From assembly GCF_024054195.1 (NCBI RefSeq), contig NZ_JAMXLB010000001.1, positions 1,667,624-1,731,623 on the forward strand: DNA of 64,000 bases, read 5' to 3'. This DNA is from Flavobacterium sp. NRK F7. Its GTDB lineage: Bacteria > Bacteroidota > Bacteroidia > Flavobacteriales > Flavobacteriaceae. Position numbers and translations under genes: made by a program. This document shows, piece after piece, positions 44,572-52,369 of this stretch. The notes below the pieces were generated by a model that ran no database searches, was not told where the DNA came from, and was given only the letters and a program-made list of their open reading frames with translations. The stretch's first letter is position 1. Every line of letters starts with the position of its first letter.

Positions 44572-45993
44572 ATGAACACAGCTATCAACGGAAACGATTT
44601 ATTAGCCTTAGGGTATGCAGAAGGAAGTTTAATTGGTATTGCTTTAAAATGCAACCGAAAAAGAACGGGTTTTACCAAAGAACAAATGCTGGATAACTAT
44701 ACTAAAGTCTTAGCACAACCCGAAACCTATTTGGATGATGCTTTATTCGGTGCATTGGCTCAAGCCATTATTGAAAAATCCAATGAAAAGCCAGAAGATT
44801 TCATTGCGTTAAACGATACCCCAGCTGCATTTGCAATGTATGGAGCCGATCATATTGAAGCAGGAGCAAGACAACAAATGGAAGTAGCGATGCAATTGCC
44901 AGTAACTGTTGCTGGGGCTTTAATGCCCGATGCGCACCAAGGATATGGATTGCCAATTGGAGGAGTGTTGGCTACCAATAATGCTGTAATTCCGTATGGA
45001 GTAGGTGTCGATATTGGATGCAGAATGGCATTATCGGTATACGATATTCCAGAATTATTTTATTACGAAAACGAAGCCAAGTTCCAACGAGAATTGGTTG
45101 CACATACCAAGTTTGGTGCGGGTCATGGATTTCACGGTCAGTACAAAGCCGATCACGAAGTGATGGAACGAAAAGAGTTTGCGAACCACAAATTCATCCA
45201 GCAATTGAAAGACAAAGCGTGGTCGCAATTAGGAAGTTCGGGTGGTGGTAATCACTTTGTCGAATTTGGAATCCTCCAATTTGAAAAAGACGATGCCGTG
45301 TTGAACATTCCAAAAGGAAACTATGTAGCCTTGTTAACACATTCGGGTTCGAGAGGTTTTGGTGCTACCATTGCCGGACAGTATACGAAGTTGGCCAAAG
45401 AACATTGCAAACTTCCTGAAAAAGCGAAAAACTTAGCCTATTTAGGTTTGGATACCGAATTAGGTCAGGAATACTGGATTGCCATGAATTTAGCTGGCGA
45501 TTATGCTTCCGCTTGTCATGAAGTAATTCATAACAAAATGGCTCAAGCATTAGGAGCCACCGTTTTAGCCAAAGTGGAAAACCATCATAATTTTGCTTGG
45601 AAAGAGATTCATAATGGAGAAGAAGTGATTGTGCATCGAAAAGGAGCTACACCAGCAGCCAAAGGTGTGATGGGAATTATTCCAGGAAGTATGACCGCAC
45701 CCGGATTTTTAGTACGTGGAAAAGGAGAAGCGGAAGCTTTGCATTCGGCATCGCATGGCGCAGGGAGACAAATGAGTCGAACACAGGCGATAAAAAACAT
45801 TACGAAAAAGGAGATGCAAGCGATTTTAAAAGACCATGGTGTTACCTTAATTGGAGCTGGTTTAGACGAAGCTCCAATGGCATACAAAGACATCAACCAA
45901 GTAATGGCAAGCCAAGAAGCCTTAGTCGATGTCGTTGCCAAGTTTACTCCTAAAATGGTACGAATGGCTGATGATGGAAGTAGGGAGGATTAA
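44572..45993 (+). CDS. rtcB: RNA ligase RtcB
   Basis: RtcB joins RNA ends carrying a 3'-phosphate or 2',3'-cyclic phosphate to a 5'-OH using GTP and Mn2+, the ends left by anticodon nucleases. This 473-aa protein has the metal site GVDIGCRM (Asp147, Cys150), GGGNHFVEFG, HSGSRGFG, VENHHNFAWKE, and the guanylylated His in HSASHGAGRQMSR. Compared with E. coli RtcB (Cys78), it has about 70 extra N-terminal residues. A palindromic operator pair precedes it. It lies upstream of a region with repeats, a tRNA array and a slipin gene, a grouping that resembles bacterial RNA-repair loci. Confidence 0.94.
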   Translation: MNTAINGNDLLALGYAEGSLIGIALKCNRKRTGFTKEQMLDNYTKVLAQPETYLDDALFGALAQAIIEKSNEKPEDFIALNDTPAAFAMYGADHIEAGARQQMEVAMQLPVTVAGALMPDAHQGYGLPIGGVLATNNAVIPYGVGVDIGCRMALSVYDIPELFYYENEAKFQRELVAHTKFGAGHGFHGQYKADHEVMERKEFANHKFIQQLKDKAWSQLGSSGGGNHFVEFGILQFEKDDAVLNIPKGNYVALLTHSGSRGFGATIAGQYTKLAKEHCKLPEKAKNLAYLGLDTELGQEYWIAMNLAGDYASACHEVIHNKMAQALGATVLAKVENHHNFAWKEIHNGEEVIVHRKGATPAAKGVMGIIPGSMTAPGFLVRGKGEAEALHSASHGAGRQMSRTQAIKNITKKEMQAILKDHGVTLIGAGLDEAPMAYKDINQVMASQEALVDVVAKFTPKMVRMADDGSRED

Positions 45994-46002
45994 TTTTTTA
46001 AC

Positions 46003-46210
46003 AAAACCCTTACCAGCCATGCGCTAGACCTAAACGTTTACGTCTCCCTACGTAAAACTTTGGGTATCTAGCGTAAAATTTTACGTCCCGGCACGTAAAA
46101 TTTTACGTAGGCAGACGTAAAACTTTGGCTTCCTAACCTAAAATTTTGGGTTCCTAACCTAAACGTTTCGGTCTGTAACGTAAAATTTTAGGTTATTGGG
46201 TTAAAATGGA
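46003..46210. repeat. Phased A4T4 palindrome array 1 (21-22 bp period)
   Basis: Nine units are centred on TAAAATTTTA-like cores whose TAAA begins at 46031, 46053, 46074, 46096, 46118, 46139, 46160, 46181 and 46202. Steps are 21 or 22 bp, that is two helical turns. The best units read ACGTAAAATTTTACGT. The array is preceded by a header (46003-46027; AAAACCCTTACCAGC plus TGCGCTA) that recurs before array 2. Phased A4T4 tracts bend DNA, so this is predicted curved DNA or a protein-binding array. It is not coding. Confidence 0.8.
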
Positions 46211-46228
46211 TATATAAAAGTTTTAGAT

Positions 46229-46812
46229 ATCCCATCAGAAACTAAAAATAGGATAGAGCAATTTATGAGACCCTTACAAGGTGACAATTTTGTGTGTATA
46301 CTTGTTTCATAAACGCTATCCTTAATCTTGTTATGCTGTCAAGCATCCCATCAAAAACTAAAAAATAGCATAAGGCAATTCATGAGATCCTTACAGGGTG
46401 ACAAGTTTGTGTGTATACTTATTTCATAAACGCTATCCTCAATCTTGTCATAAAGCCTGTACTGAGCTTGTCGAAGTATAAGCATCCCATCAGCAATTAA
46501 AAAATAGGATAAAGCAACTCATGTTCCCGAAGTTTCGGGATTACAGGGTGACAAGTTTGTGTGTATACTCATTTCAAATACTATCCACAATATTGTCATG
46601 CTGTCAAGCATCCCATCAGAAACTAAAAAATAGCATAGAGCAACTTATGAGACCCTTACAGGGTGACAAGTTTGTGTGTATACTTGTTTCATAACTCTAT
46701 CCTCAATCTTGTCATAAAGCCTGTACTGAGCTTGTTGAAGTATAAGCATCCCATTAGAAATTAAAAAATAGCATAAGGCAATTCATGAGATCCTTACAGG
46801 TTGACAAGTTAA
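46229..46812. repeat. Five tandem palindromic repeats (116-139 bp units)
   Basis: Five units begin ATCCCATCAG or near variants at 46229, 46345, 46484, 46610 and 46748. Each contains an AAAATAG(G/C)ATA segment, ACAGGGTGACAAG and, except the truncated last copy, TTTGTGTGTATAC. Within a unit, TTGTCA...ATCCCAT pairs imperfectly with ATGAGA...GTGACAA, a MITE- or REP-like palindrome. Two inter-unit segments carry CTGTACTGAGCTTGT(C/T)GAAG inserts. Confidence 0.8.
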
Positions 46813-46839
46813 CGCCCAAAATCCTCCTTCAAAATGACT

Positions 46840-47006
46840 AAAACCCATACCAGCAGTGCGCTAAGCATAAAATTTTAAGTCCCCGACATAAAATTTTAAC
46901 GCACCAACTTAAAATTTTAAGTCTCTAGGGTAAAATTTTACGTCCTACTACATAAAATTTTAAGTTCTCTACCTAAAAGTTTAACTTCTCGAGTTAAAAT
47001 TTTAGA
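46840..47006. repeat. Phased A4T4 palindrome array 2 (21-bp period)
   Basis: After a copy of the array 1 header (46840-46863), seven TAAAATTTTA-type cores begin at 46868, 46889, 46910, 46931, 46953, 46974 and 46995, steps of 21 or 22 bp. It mirrors array 1 on the other side of the tandem repeat. Confidence 0.8.
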
Positions 47007-47055
47007 GGGTTGAGGTTCACTGAAGTATTCTCAAGTTTTGGTATTTCATAAACGA

Positions 47056-47130
47056 GGTGCTTTTTTTAGGTGTTTATTCCTTTAACACCTAAAAAAAGCA
47101 CCCAATTCTTCCGAAGAAGAATAGGGTGCT
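47056..47130 (-). terminator. Terminator of the cytochrome-like gene, with nested hairpin
   Basis: On the minus strand AGCACCCTATTCTTC pairs with GAAGAATTGGGTGCT (47098-47130), followed by T's. The AGCACC arm can alternatively pair in a second 19-bp hairpin (47056-47074 with 47084-47102), so the two are mutually exclusive. Confidence 0.8.
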
Positions 47131-47157
47131 AGGTATAGAAGTTAGTTATTTACAAAA

Positions 47158-48657
47158 TTACTTTTTACCCTTCTTTTTAAATTTCATTGCGCTACCATTC
47201 TTAGGATACTGAGCCGCAGAAATGGCAAAACTAAAATCGCCAAATACATTATTATTTATGGTGTCTTTACTGTAGTCGGCAATCGTACTGTATTTATGAC
47301 AACTGTAACAGGTATTGCTATCTTGCACATAACTTTCCATAGTGGTATTGGCTACTATGGCTTTTCCACTCAACATGGAAGAGGCGTTAATATTTTGTGG
47401 TGCTTGAATGGGTTTGGTTGGATCGGGAATGGGCAGTTGCGACCAAATGACATCCACCAATTGGTAATACTGAAACACCGAATTCGGATAAAACGTTTTA
47501 ATGTTATTTTGCATTCTCGTATTAATAGGTACCGCATCTTCTGGATCGATACTGTTTACCCGCGTTACTTGTATGGGTGCCACTCTACCTTCTGATAAAT
47601 AATAGGGTGGTGGTGTGTTGGGCGTACACGGAACAGTCACCGTTTTCCCATTCTTTAATGCTACTTGTGTAGGCGTACAATTGGCATTGTAAAAATTATA
47701 ACCATAAGTTGGTGTGGGTGCATTGGCCACATCAGGTACATTATCGATATGCTCAAAGGTAGCCCATACCCAAGTGGGTTGGTTTTGGGTTTTATGCAAA
47801 ATATGCAGTCCTACTAAAGCCACAGTTGTATTGCGTAACTTCCCTGTATACGGATCCATTACAATGGCATTGGAAAGTTTGTACTGCTTCCATTTGGCCG
47901 AACTTGGAGTATCTACTTCCATCCAAGCGGCTTTCAGTTCTATAGCACCTACTTTACCATTGTACACACCTTGTGGAAAGTTAATAGGCACACCATTTCG
48001 AACACTATCATGCTGTGTAATGGCATTGTAATACCCATTATCTACTACAAACTTATAGTAATCGTAGTTCAATTTGATCTCATACCAAACATTGGTTTTG
48101 TTCTGTGCGCCTAGCCAATTGGGTTTCCCAAAAGGGGCAGCCTGATTCGGATTCAAACCTTTAACCGTGTCCTTTACATCAAACTTTGCGGCAAACGTAA
48201 GCAATTTGGTTTTGGATGGATTGAATTGTAAGCGACTGGTTTTAAACTTGGAAGCATACTCCTCCGACACTAATGTTCCCCATTCTGGAGGTGGAACACC
48301 TTCGGGTTGAAACAATACGTTTTCGGGCATATAGGTTTCCCATGCTACCGGATTGGTGTCTCCAGGATCTCCAAAAGAAGCACTTTTAGTGGTAGGCCAA
48401 TTCAAACTGATAAATTCTTGCCAAGCAAAACAATTGGCCTGAGATTGATTGGTAAACGAAAGTAAATCTCCCGGTACATTGCCATTAAAATTGATGACAA
48501 TTTTTGTTAAAGGAGATGTAGAGTAGCAATCACAAGAGTTGTCAACAGTAGCTATCTTCTGGTACGTGGCACTTTGACTACTCGTATTTCGTAAAGAGAG
48601 CCAACCAATGACAAATAAGCTTATCAAGATTGTAATTTTAAAATGAAGTAGTTTCAT
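47158..48657 (-). CDS. Secreted cytochrome c family-like protein
   Basis: This 499-aa protein has an N-terminal signal/anchor (MKLLHFKITILISLFVIGWLSL). The body holds several cysteines (NSCDCYST; NCFAWQEFISLNWP) and aromatic-rich segments. A single haem-attachment motif CYSCH lies at residues 450-454, suggesting a covalent c-type haem and an electron-transfer or oxidoreductase role. The family is not one I can name. It is transcribed with the 693-aa gene upstream, 28 nt away, suggesting a functional pair. Confidence 0.7.
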   Translation of the reverse strand: MKLLHFKITILISLFVIGWLSLRNTSSQSATYQKIATVDNSCDCYSTSPLTKIVINFNGNVPGDLLSFTNQSQANCFAWQEFISLNWPTTKSASFGDPGDTNPVAWETYMPENVLFQPEGVPPPEWGTLVSEEYASKFKTSRLQFNPSKTKLLTFAAKFDVKDTVKGLNPNQAAPFGKPNWLGAQNKTNVWYEIKLNYDYYKFVVDNGYYNAITQHDSVRNGVPINFPQGVYNGKVGAIELKAAWMEVDTPSSAKWKQYKLSNAIVMDPYTGKLRNTTVALVGLHILHKTQNQPTWVWATFEHIDNVPDVANAPTPTYGYNFYNANCTPTQVALKNGKTVTVPCTPNTPPPYYLSEGRVAPIQVTRVNSIDPEDAVPINTRMQNNIKTFYPNSVFQYYQLVDVIWSQLPIPDPTKPIQAPQNINASSMLSGKAIVANTTMESYVQDSNTCYSCHKYSTIADYSKDTINNNVFGDFSFAISAAQYPKNGSAMKFKKKGKK

Positions 48658-48685
48658 GTTTTCTAGTTTATTTTAAAAGGACTAC

Positions 48686-50767
48686 TTATTGTACTTCGAT
48701 AGCAACTGTAATTGCTCCCAAATTATCTACTAAACCTACTCCATATAAGGCATTCAAATCGTCGTTGATGCAAAGTTGAATTTCTCCCGAAACACCTGCT
48801 GGTACTGTTGCACCCATACCTACTAAGAAAACCGTATTCCCCACTTTACCAATAAGCGCACCTTCATTTTCACCAGGCATAGTGTACCCTGTTTTGGCAG
48901 GAATAAAGGTTGGGTTTCCTTTGGCATCGTATAATTTTCCGCCATTGTCATTGGGGTTTGCAGTCCATAATCCCGATTGATAGGTGATTTGAGCTTTATT
49001 AGATGACGTCAGTACAACACCTGTATTTTGCCATGCCAAATCCGCTTGAACCGATACGGGAGTTACTAAAAATAAAGCAGGCATTGCAGTACTCAGTTGC
49101 TGACCCACATTGGTTACAAAAACCCCTTGTTGACCTGTTTTGGCTCCACTACCTACCGTTACAGTGATATATAAAGCTGTATTCGTACTCGGTTGACTAT
49201 TTCCGGGAACGGCATAATACACATTTTCTTTTACTTCGGTGACTACTGCAGTAATGTTTGGATCGTTAAACGATATTTTAGGATACGTACTTGGTTGGTT
49301 TTCTTTTGCTGTACACGTTCCAGCAATAACTACCATTTTAGCACTTGTTGTTCCAACATTCACACTTAAAGGAACATACGTACTGTTACTTAAAAGCGAA
49401 ATTGGATTGTTTACTGGGTTGGGAACTGGAGTGTTATACATCTTATCAAAATAGTCTTTGTAGAAAATTTGTAAAGGTTGTGCCAAGGCATCTTTTTCAA
49501 TATCCGTTACCTGATTATATCCTTGAGGTGTAGTACCAGAATATCCTGCGGCTACAATTTGCATTTTAAAAGTTGCAGCAACCTGAGAGCCCCAATCAAT
49601 CGTTTCACCAGAAATTTTAATATCACTTACGGTATACGATTTGTCTTTTGGAACTTCAAAGACCGCATGTAAAATAAAATTACCGGGTAACGGATTGCCA
49701 TATTGATCATTTAAGGTTTTAGAGCCTCTTTTTATCGTCCAAAAATCCGAAGCTGGGGTATTATCTGGAGTTACATAATTTGAAAAATCAGGCATTTGAA
49801 TATATAATCCTGGTGGATCGGCTAAAGTTACTACGGTGCCTTGGGTAACCAAATTATTTACATTTCCTCCAATGTTTGGATCACTATTACGGTACCGTTG
49901 CCCAAATTGGCCCGCACAAATTAAATCATTGTATTGAGAAGAAGGCCACATCGTACTCGTTCCAGTGGAACCTGGTGGATTAAAACGTTGAACCGTTGAG
50001 GTGGTGGCTAAACCAATTTCCGTTTGAAGGGTATTGGGTGTACTGGTTAAATGAATCGCACCTCCTTTAGTACTATCTGAAACCGTTCCCGAGTTCCATT
50101 TGTTCAACGGATTATATACAGGTTGATTGGTAATCGGATTCGTAACACCTGGCAAACTCAAATCTTCTAAAGTAATTTGTGGTTTGTCCAATATCGTTTG
50201 ATACAGTTCTAACACTTTATTCGGATCGATTAACCATAAACTGTTCCAATATTCAGGATTTTCACAAGTAAAATCGATTCTAACGATGTTTCCTTTGGTA
50301 TCTCTTGTAATAGCCCATTCGCAATATTCATCTTGCCAACCTCTTGGTCCGTAAGGGAAATAAGCAACTTGTTGCCCTGTTGCACTACACGGACTGTTAG
50401 TAATTTTTCCTGGCATATTTCCTGTGTCTGCCATTTGATTCAATTGATCTTGAGAGGCATTGGGAAAGTTAAAAGCCAATCGCCCAGGAAAAGCATTCCA
50501 TTTGATATTTAAAGCACTACTTTGTGTGTTGTCATCTATAGGGTTAAAATAATTGGTGGTTTTAGGAGTATTGTTTGTATTCCAAGGATTGTTAAGCATT
50601 CCTTGTTGGGTAAAGCCGTCTAAATTAGAGCTCCAAAGCGCGTTCATGGCTTCTTGTTTTAAGGAGTTATCCGAAAAATCTTGAATGGCCGCAGGAGTTC
50701 TGAATTGAAAAGTAGAAGTTGCCGCACTGCTACTTTTGTCCGTTTGTTTTTTTTCTTTTGTTTCCAT
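48686..50767 (-). CDS. Large protein with LecA-like C-terminal domain
   Basis: This 693-aa protein starts METKEKKQTDKSSSAATS without a signal peptide. Residues 1-400 are unrecognised and Trp/Asn/Pro-rich (PYGPRGWQDEYCEWAITRD). The C-terminal roughly 120 residues (SGLWTANPNDNGG...EGALIGKVGNTVFLVG...GEIQLCINDD...DNLGAITVAI) follow the pattern of PA-IL/LecA galactose-binding lectins. It is the first gene of a two-gene operon with the cytochrome-like protein. Export without a visible signal is unexplained. Confidence 0.65.
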   Translation of the reverse strand: METKEKKQTDKSSSAATSTFQFRTPAAIQDFSDNSLKQEAMNALWSSNLDGFTQQGMLNNPWNTNNTPKTTNYFNPIDDNTQSSALNIKWNAFPGRLAFNFPNASQDQLNQMADTGNMPGKITNSPCSATGQQVAYFPYGPRGWQDEYCEWAITRDTKGNIVRIDFTCENPEYWNSLWLIDPNKVLELYQTILDKPQITLEDLSLPGVTNPITNQPVYNPLNKWNSGTVSDSTKGGAIHLTSTPNTLQTEIGLATTSTVQRFNPPGSTGTSTMWPSSQYNDLICAGQFGQRYRNSDPNIGGNVNNLVTQGTVVTLADPPGLYIQMPDFSNYVTPDNTPASDFWTIKRGSKTLNDQYGNPLPGNFILHAVFEVPKDKSYTVSDIKISGETIDWGSQVAATFKMQIVAAGYSGTTPQGYNQVTDIEKDALAQPLQIFYKDYFDKMYNTPVPNPVNNPISLLSNSTYVPLSVNVGTTSAKMVVIAGTCTAKENQPSTYPKISFNDPNITAVVTEVKENVYYAVPGNSQPSTNTALYITVTVGSGAKTGQQGVFVTNVGQQLSTAMPALFLVTPVSVQADLAWQNTGVVLTSSNKAQITYQSGLWTANPNDNGGKLYDAKGNPTFIPAKTGYTMPGENEGALIGKVGNTVFLVGMGATVPAGVSGEIQLCINDDLNALYGVGLVDNLGAITVAIEVQ

Positions 50768-50938
50768 GTTTATGATGTTGTTTGAATTAATATCGTATAA
50801 AATTACAGTTATCCTTTGGGAAAAAACAGCGTAGAATTACCTGTTTATGAAGGGGTGTAATTTTATTTTAGATACTTTTATTTGTGGAATAAGCTGTTGG
50901 GAAAAAGAAATTTAAAAGAATTCTTTCAAAATAAATCC

Positions 50939-50946
50939 TATATTTG
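50939..50946 (+). promoter_or_regulatory. -7 promoter box of small ORF 1
   Basis: TATATTTG lies 8 nt before the ATG at 50955, so the transcript would have almost no leader. Confidence 0.6.
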
Positions 50947-50954
50947 CCCTCGAA

Positions 50955-51065
50955 ATGAGAACACAAAACACACATAGTATAGCACTTGTAAAGTCAATTT
51001 ATCGCTTAGGAGGAGATTTTCCTCGTAAACGAAAAGGGTGTTTTGTATCATTATGTATGCGTTAA
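50955..51065 (+). CDS. Tiny ORF 1 (36 aa), possible leader or signalling peptide
   Basis: The ORF begins MRTQNTHSIALVKSIYRLGG and ends KGCFVSLCMR, basic and with two cysteines. It is flanked by a consensus promoter and a strong terminator, making a self-contained unit of about 170 nt. It shares an H-(S)-I-A-L-V segment near its N-terminus with tiny ORF 2. It could be a leader peptide, a small toxin or the coding part of a regulatory RNA; nothing establishes which. Nothing else is seen in 50768-50938. Confidence 0.5.
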   Translation: MRTQNTHSIALVKSIYRLGGDFPRKRKGCFVSLCMR

Positions 51066-51088
51066 AGTAAGCGATTATATCATATTTC

Positions 51089-51122
51089 AAAGCGTCCTTT
51101 TACTCAAAAGGACGCTTTTTTT
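51089..51122 (+). terminator. Terminator after tiny ORF 1
   Basis: AAAGCGTCCTTTT pairs with AAAAGGACGCTTTTTTT. Confidence 0.92.
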
Positions 51123-51348
51123 ATGTTCAAAAACGAAGTAAAAACAGTAATAATCATAAAAATGAGAAAAATTTTTAAAAAAATAGTGAATGCGAAGTAA
51201 ACCCGAGCTGAAATAAACAAAAATGAGTAACCAAATGAGAGACAGTCATTTGCAAAATTCGAAGTATCTGTTGTAAAACGGATCGGGATTGTATTGCTTA
51301 AATTTAGGTTTAACTAATTGAAAATCAATAAAATAAATTAAAAAAAGA

Positions 51349-51381
51349 TTTGGAAGTTCCGTTTTTTTCACTTTATCTTTG
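51349..51381 (+). promoter_or_regulatory. Promoter of tiny ORF 2
   Basis: TTTG at 51349-51352 and TATCTTTG at 51374-51381, 21-nt spacer, match the flavobacterial consensus. A leader of about 125 nt follows, containing GAATTACGAATTAG-type repeats. Confidence 0.65.
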
Positions 51382-51511
51382 CCTCAGAAAATTAGAAGAA
51401 ACAATATCAATATCAATTGCAATAACAATAATAAAGCAATAGCGATTAAGAATTACGAATTAGAAATTACGAATTAATAATAATTTAGAATTCATATAAT
51501 ATACAATAAAA

Positions 51512-51634
51512 ATGAAACGAGATTTTAAACAACATATAGCACTAGTAGACAGAAAAGCAAAATCAGCTTTCGTAGGATGCAATCTTCCGAGTTTTTATAG
51601 TGATTATAATTGGGTGTCTCCATTTAGGGAATAG
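51512..51634 (+). CDS. Tiny ORF 2 (40 aa), possible leader or signalling peptide
   Basis: The ORF begins MKRDFKQHIALVDRKAKSAF and ends WVSPFRE. A consensus promoter precedes it and a terminator lies 29 nt after the stop, the same arrangement as tiny ORF 1. The shared HIALV segment suggests the two are related. The segment 51123-51348 between the units holds no gene I can support. Confidence 0.5.
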   Translation: MKRDFKQHIALVDRKAKSAFVGCNLPSFYSDYNWVSPFRE

Positions 51635-51662
51635 TATGTAGTATACTATTATATAAATATGG

Positions 51663-51689
51663 AGCACCTTCAAAAGAGGTGCTTTTTTT
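51663..51689 (+). terminator. Terminator after tiny ORF 2
   Basis: AGCACCT pairs with AGGTGCT, followed by seven T's. Confidence 0.88.
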
Positions 51690-51696
51690 ATGTATG

Positions 51697-51724
51697 CTAG
51701 TGATTAGTACCTAGTGATTAGTAC
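51697..51724. repeat. 14-bp perfect tandem duplication
   Basis: CTAGTGATTAGTAC occurs twice in direct succession. The rest of 51725-51869 holds an inverted GTATCGAG/CTCGATAC pair (51792-51799 and 51832-51839) and no gene. Confidence 0.7.
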
Positions 51725-51869
51725 TTTGTAAATCGCAGTTCGTTAGTTTGAGTGTTTTTTATCAAATGTGAAGAGCAATTTTATAAAAAAGGTATCGAGA
51801 ACCTTTATTAGGAAAAAATGACTCGATACGCTTCGCTCTCAAAAGGATGAAGATTATACTATAAAAAAG

Positions 51870-51943
51870 AATGTCATAGCTCAACTGGAAAGAGCGTTCG
51901 CCTACGAATCGAAAGGTTGAAGGTTCAAATCCTTCTCGCATTA
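51870..51943 (+). tRNA. Diverged accessory tRNA-Arg(ACG)
   Basis: A 74-nt cloverleaf has acceptor AATGTCA/TCGCATT (one C-C mismatch), D-arm GCTC/GAGC with GG, anticodon loop CTACGAA (ACG), 5-nt variable loop, T-arm GAAGG-TTCAAAT-CCTTC and A73. Arg identity bases A20 and C35 are kept. CCA is not encoded, as for the ordinary tRNA-Arg at 61237, which is very different in sequence. It is the first of a tightly packed array. Confidence 0.8.
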
Positions 51944-51948
51944 CATCT

Positions 51949-52022
51949 AATTTCGTAGCTCAGTTGGTTAGAGCAATCGCCTTTTAAGCGATGGGTCTCA
52001 GGTTCAAATCCTGACGGAATTA
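51949..52022 (+). tRNA. Accessory tRNA-Lys(TTT)
   Basis: The cloverleaf has a complete acceptor stem AATTTCG/CGGAATT (one G-U), D-arm GCTC/GAGC, anticodon arm ATCGC-CTTTTAA-GCGAT (TTT), T-arm TCAGG-TTCAAAT-CCTGA and A73. A1-U72 is unusual for a lysine tRNA. The gap to tRNA-Arg is 5 nt. Confidence 0.88.
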
Positions 52023-52027
52023 CATGA

Positions 52028-52043
52028 GTCTTTAGAAAGGGAC
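52028..52043 (+). repeat. Array motif GTCTTTAGAAAGGGAC, copy 1
   Basis: This 16-nt hairpin-forming motif ends 1 nt before the tRNA-Asp start. It recurs with one change at 53177-53192 in the tail of the second permuted tRNA. Confidence 0.6.
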
Positions 52044-52044
52044 T

Positions 52045-52117
52045 GGCTTATTGGGGTTACTGGCTAACCTTCCCGACTGTCTCTCGGGAGAAACGGGTTC
52101 GATTCCCGTATAAGCCG
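52045..52117 (+). tRNA. Accessory tRNA-Asp(GTC)
   Basis: The acceptor GGCTTAT/ATAAGCC is perfect, with G73. The anticodon arm is CCCGA-CTGTCTC-TCGGG (GTC) and the T-arm ACGGG-TTCGATT-CCCGT. Asp identity elements G73, G34-U35-C36, C38 and G2-C71 are kept, but position 37 is a pyrimidine and the D-stem needs a G-U pair. Confidence 0.82.
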
Positions 52118-52122
52118 CAAAT

Positions 52123-52194
52123 GGTGTTTTTAGCTTATTTGGTAAAGCATTGAACTGTGAATTCAAAGAGCAGGGTTCGAATCCCGAAAACACC
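52123..52194 (+). tRNA. Accessory tRNA-His(GTG)
   Basis: G-1 pairs with C73, the hallmark of tRNA-His. The acceptor is GTGTTTT/AAAACAC, the anticodon arm TTGAA-CTGTGAA-TTCAA (GTG) and the D-arm GCTT/AAGC. The T-stem is weak, with only three sure pairs around TTCGAAT; a 1-nt register ambiguity in the A-run leaves the 3' end at 52194 or 52195. Confidence 0.8.
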
Positions 52195-52202
52195 CTAAAT
52201 AA

Positions 52203-52275
52203 CTGGGAAGATAACGATTGGTTGTTTACCTGCTTTGGATGCAGGAGGTTGTAGGTTCGAATCCTACTTCCCAGA
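52203..52275 (+). tRNA. Accessory tRNA-Pro(TGG)
   Basis: The acceptor CTGGGAA/TTCCCAG has the Pro-specific C1-G72 and A73. The anticodon arm is CCTGC-TTTGGAT-GCAGG (TGG) and the T-arm GTAGG-TTCGAAT-CCTAC. The D-arm is abnormal (3-bp AAC/GTT) and U8 is missing. Confidence 0.8.
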
Positions 52276-52281
52276 CATAAT

Positions 52282-52365
52282 GGAAGTACGTCAGAGTTGG
52301 AGAGCTGAGGCGGTCTGTAACACCGTTGTCTTTTGACTGAGTAGGTTCGAATCCTACTACTTCCA
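52282..52365 (+). tRNA. Accessory tRNA-Tyr(GTA), long variable arm
   Basis: The acceptor GGAAGTA/TACTTCC is perfect with A73. The D-arm is TCAG/CTGA, the anticodon arm GCGGT-CTGTAAC-ACCGT (GTA), the class II variable arm GTC-TTTT-GAC and the T-arm GTAGG-TTCGAAT-CCTAC. Position 8 is C instead of the near-universal U. Confidence 0.85.
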
Positions 52366-52369
52366 CTAA

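Noticed and set aside
46003..47006. CRISPR array
   Set aside because: The repeat period is 21-22 bp with degenerate palindromic cores and no unique spacers of normal length, and no cas genes are nearby.
51190..51300. Additional tRNA-like gene (ATCTG...CGGAT hairpin with TTGTAAAA)
   Set aside because: The hairpin resembles an anticodon arm, but no acceptor, D-arm or T-arm could be placed around it.
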